Shown here in pieces: positions 63,145 through 64,000 of a stretch of DNA of 64,000 nucleotides. The DNA is from Pseudovibrio ascidiaceicola (GTDB taxonomy: Bacteria > Pseudomonadota > Alphaproteobacteria > Rhizobiales > Stappiaceae), in contig NZ_FOSK01000001.1 of the NCBI RefSeq assembly GCF_900114245.1, forward strand, positions 310,001-374,000, given 5' to 3'. Both the position numbers and the translations under genes were made by a program. A model generated the notes under the pieces. That model saw nothing but the letters and a program-made list of their open reading frames with translations, ran no database searches and was not told the DNA's origin. Position 1 is the first letter of the stretch, and every line of letters starts with the position of its first letter.

Positions 63145-64000
63145 TTAGCCTTCCAGTTTTTTCTCAAGCACATCCCAGACCATGCCGGCCACATCTGGCC
63201 CGCCCAGCTTCTGGATTGCGCGAATGCCAGTCGGAGCTGTCACGTTGATTTCAGTGAGGTTTCCGTCAATCACATCGATACCAACGAGAATGAGTCCTTG
63301 CTCCTTCAGTGTCGGCCCAAGGCGCGCGCAAATCTCTCTTTCGCGTTCAGTCAGGTCACTGTCTTTTGGAGACCCACCGCGTACCATGTTGGAGCGCAGG
63401 TCACCTTCTGCAGGGACACGGTTTACTGCACCAGCAAACTCGCCATCGACCAACAGAATGCGCTTATCGCCGTGTTTCACATTTGGCAGGAACTTCTGAA
63501 TAACCCAAGGCTCGCGGAACGTGACGGAGAAGAAGTCATAAAGAGAACCGTAGTTCAGGTCATCCTTGGTCACGCGGAAAACAGCAGCTCCGCCATGTCC
63601 AAACAGCGGCTTCATTACGATATCGCTATGGATATTGCGGAACTCGTCGATCTCTTCGCGATCATGAGTAATCAGCGTTGGCGGCATCAGGTCGGCAAAC
63701 TGGGTCACAAACAGTTTCTCTGGCGCATTACGCACAGAGACTGGATTGTTCAGGACCAGCGTTGTCTCAGAAAGCTTTTCGAGAATGTGGGTTGCTGCGA
63801 TGTAAGCCAGATCAAACGGAGGATCCTGACGCATCAGAACGACATCCATATCAGACATGTCAACGCGCTGAGGCTCACCAAAACTGAAGTGATTGCCAGC
63901 TTCGTCGCGCACGGTTACCGGCTCAACGCGGCACATAACCTTTTCACCCCACAGGGCCAGACGCTCTGGTGTGTAATGATACAGCTCATAACCACGATCC
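63145..64000 (-). CDS. gshB: Glutathione synthetase, partial (N-terminus outside window)
   Basis: ATP-grasp ligase joining gamma-glutamylcysteine and glycine. 285 residues visible; the frame continues past 63936 to the window edge (RGYELYHYTPERLALWGEKV precedes the internal Met), so the true start lies beyond 64000. Motifs: VVLMRQDPPFDLAYIAATHI, MKPLFGHGGAAVFRV (ATP-grasp lid), VDGEFAGAVNRVPAEGDLRS, GIDVIDGNLTEINVTAPTGI. The missing part is roughly the first 30-40 residues. Confidence 0.95.
   Translation of the reverse strand, partial: DRGYELYHYTPERLALWGEKVMCRVEPVTVRDEAGNHFSFGEPQRVDMSDMDVVLMRQDPPFDLAYIAATHILEKLSETTLVLNNPVSVRNAPEKLFVTQFADLMPPTLITHDREEIDEFRNIHSDIVMKPLFGHGGAAVFRVTKDDLNYGSLYDFFSVTFREPWVIQKFLPNVKHGDKRILLVDGEFAGAVNRVPAEGDLRSNMVRGGSPKDSDLTEREREICARLGPTLKEQGLILVGIDVIDGNLTEINVTAPTGIRAIQKLGGPDVAGMVWDVLEKKLEG

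Noticed and set aside
1-64000. CRISPR arrays, tRNA, rRNA, complete insertion sequences
   Set aside because: No regularly spaced repeats, no cloverleaf or rRNA signatures, and no transposase frame were seen by eye.

Overview
The window looks like chromosomal DNA from an alphaproteobacterium of the Hyphomicrobiales type, perhaps a marine Stappiaceae/Pseudovibrio-like organism. This rests on gene neighbourhoods recalled from that group: maeB divergent from mutS; trpA-accD-folC; glnD-murJ-trpS; mltA next to a Tim44-like gene and fxsA; hrcA divergent from rph-rdgB-hemW; comM after gshB. It also rests on alphaproteobacterial families such as the DUF2852 protein and the Tim44-like protein. The genus is inference only. 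I see no rRNA, tRNA or CRISPR array.

Layout. 1-2323: the left edge is an open reading frame on the minus strand that starts at 2323 and runs off the window; it encodes a long helical protein built from about eight degenerate repeats. 2.5-9.2 kb: maeB, mutS, a gene-free stretch holding a candidate structured RNA and a palindromic repeat, and a DODA-type dioxygenase. 9.4-17.9 kb: dut, a HAD phosphatase, cysK, then folC, accD and trpA on the minus strand, a lipoprotein and trpS. 18-25.4 kb: minus-strand block murJ, glnD, an XRE regulator, a Smr protein, mltA and a Tim44-like gene, with fxsA divergent. 26.3-31.8 kb: accessory genes (serine hydrolase, membrane acyltransferase, a translationally coupled pair of exported proteins, and an SDR/TetR divergent pair with clear operators). 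31.9-34.9 kb: polA.

34.9-37.9 kb is the most unusual stretch. Two copies of a composite palindromic repeat are followed by an AT-rich gene for a ParB-like domain protein. Next comes a leader whose fold resembles phage-type C4 antisense RNA, then a small coiled-coil protein. This is the best candidate for a small horizontally acquired regulatory or defence-like module.

37.9-47 kb: an M2 (ACE-like) peptidase, a Tat-exported amine oxidase, wrbA, an MFS exporter behind a near-perfect SoxR box, aqpZ with its ribosome binding site in a hairpin, and a TonB-dependent receptor. 47-64 kb is mostly housekeeping: moeB/thiF-like, hrcA, rph, rdgB, hemW, an intracellular PHA depolymerase with an added helix-hairpin-helix tail, DUF2852, a YgjP-like metallopeptidase, a bifunctional penicillin-binding protein, an OlsB-like acyltransferase, a hybrid histidine kinase, comM, and gshB, which runs off the right edge.

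Co-operation. Cell-wall genes (murJ, mltA, the PBP), nucleotide hygiene (dut, rdgB, mutS, polA) and nitrogen/sulfur metabolism (glnD, cysK, gshB) form the core. The redox and membrane-stress genes around 40-47 kb look like independent accessory units.
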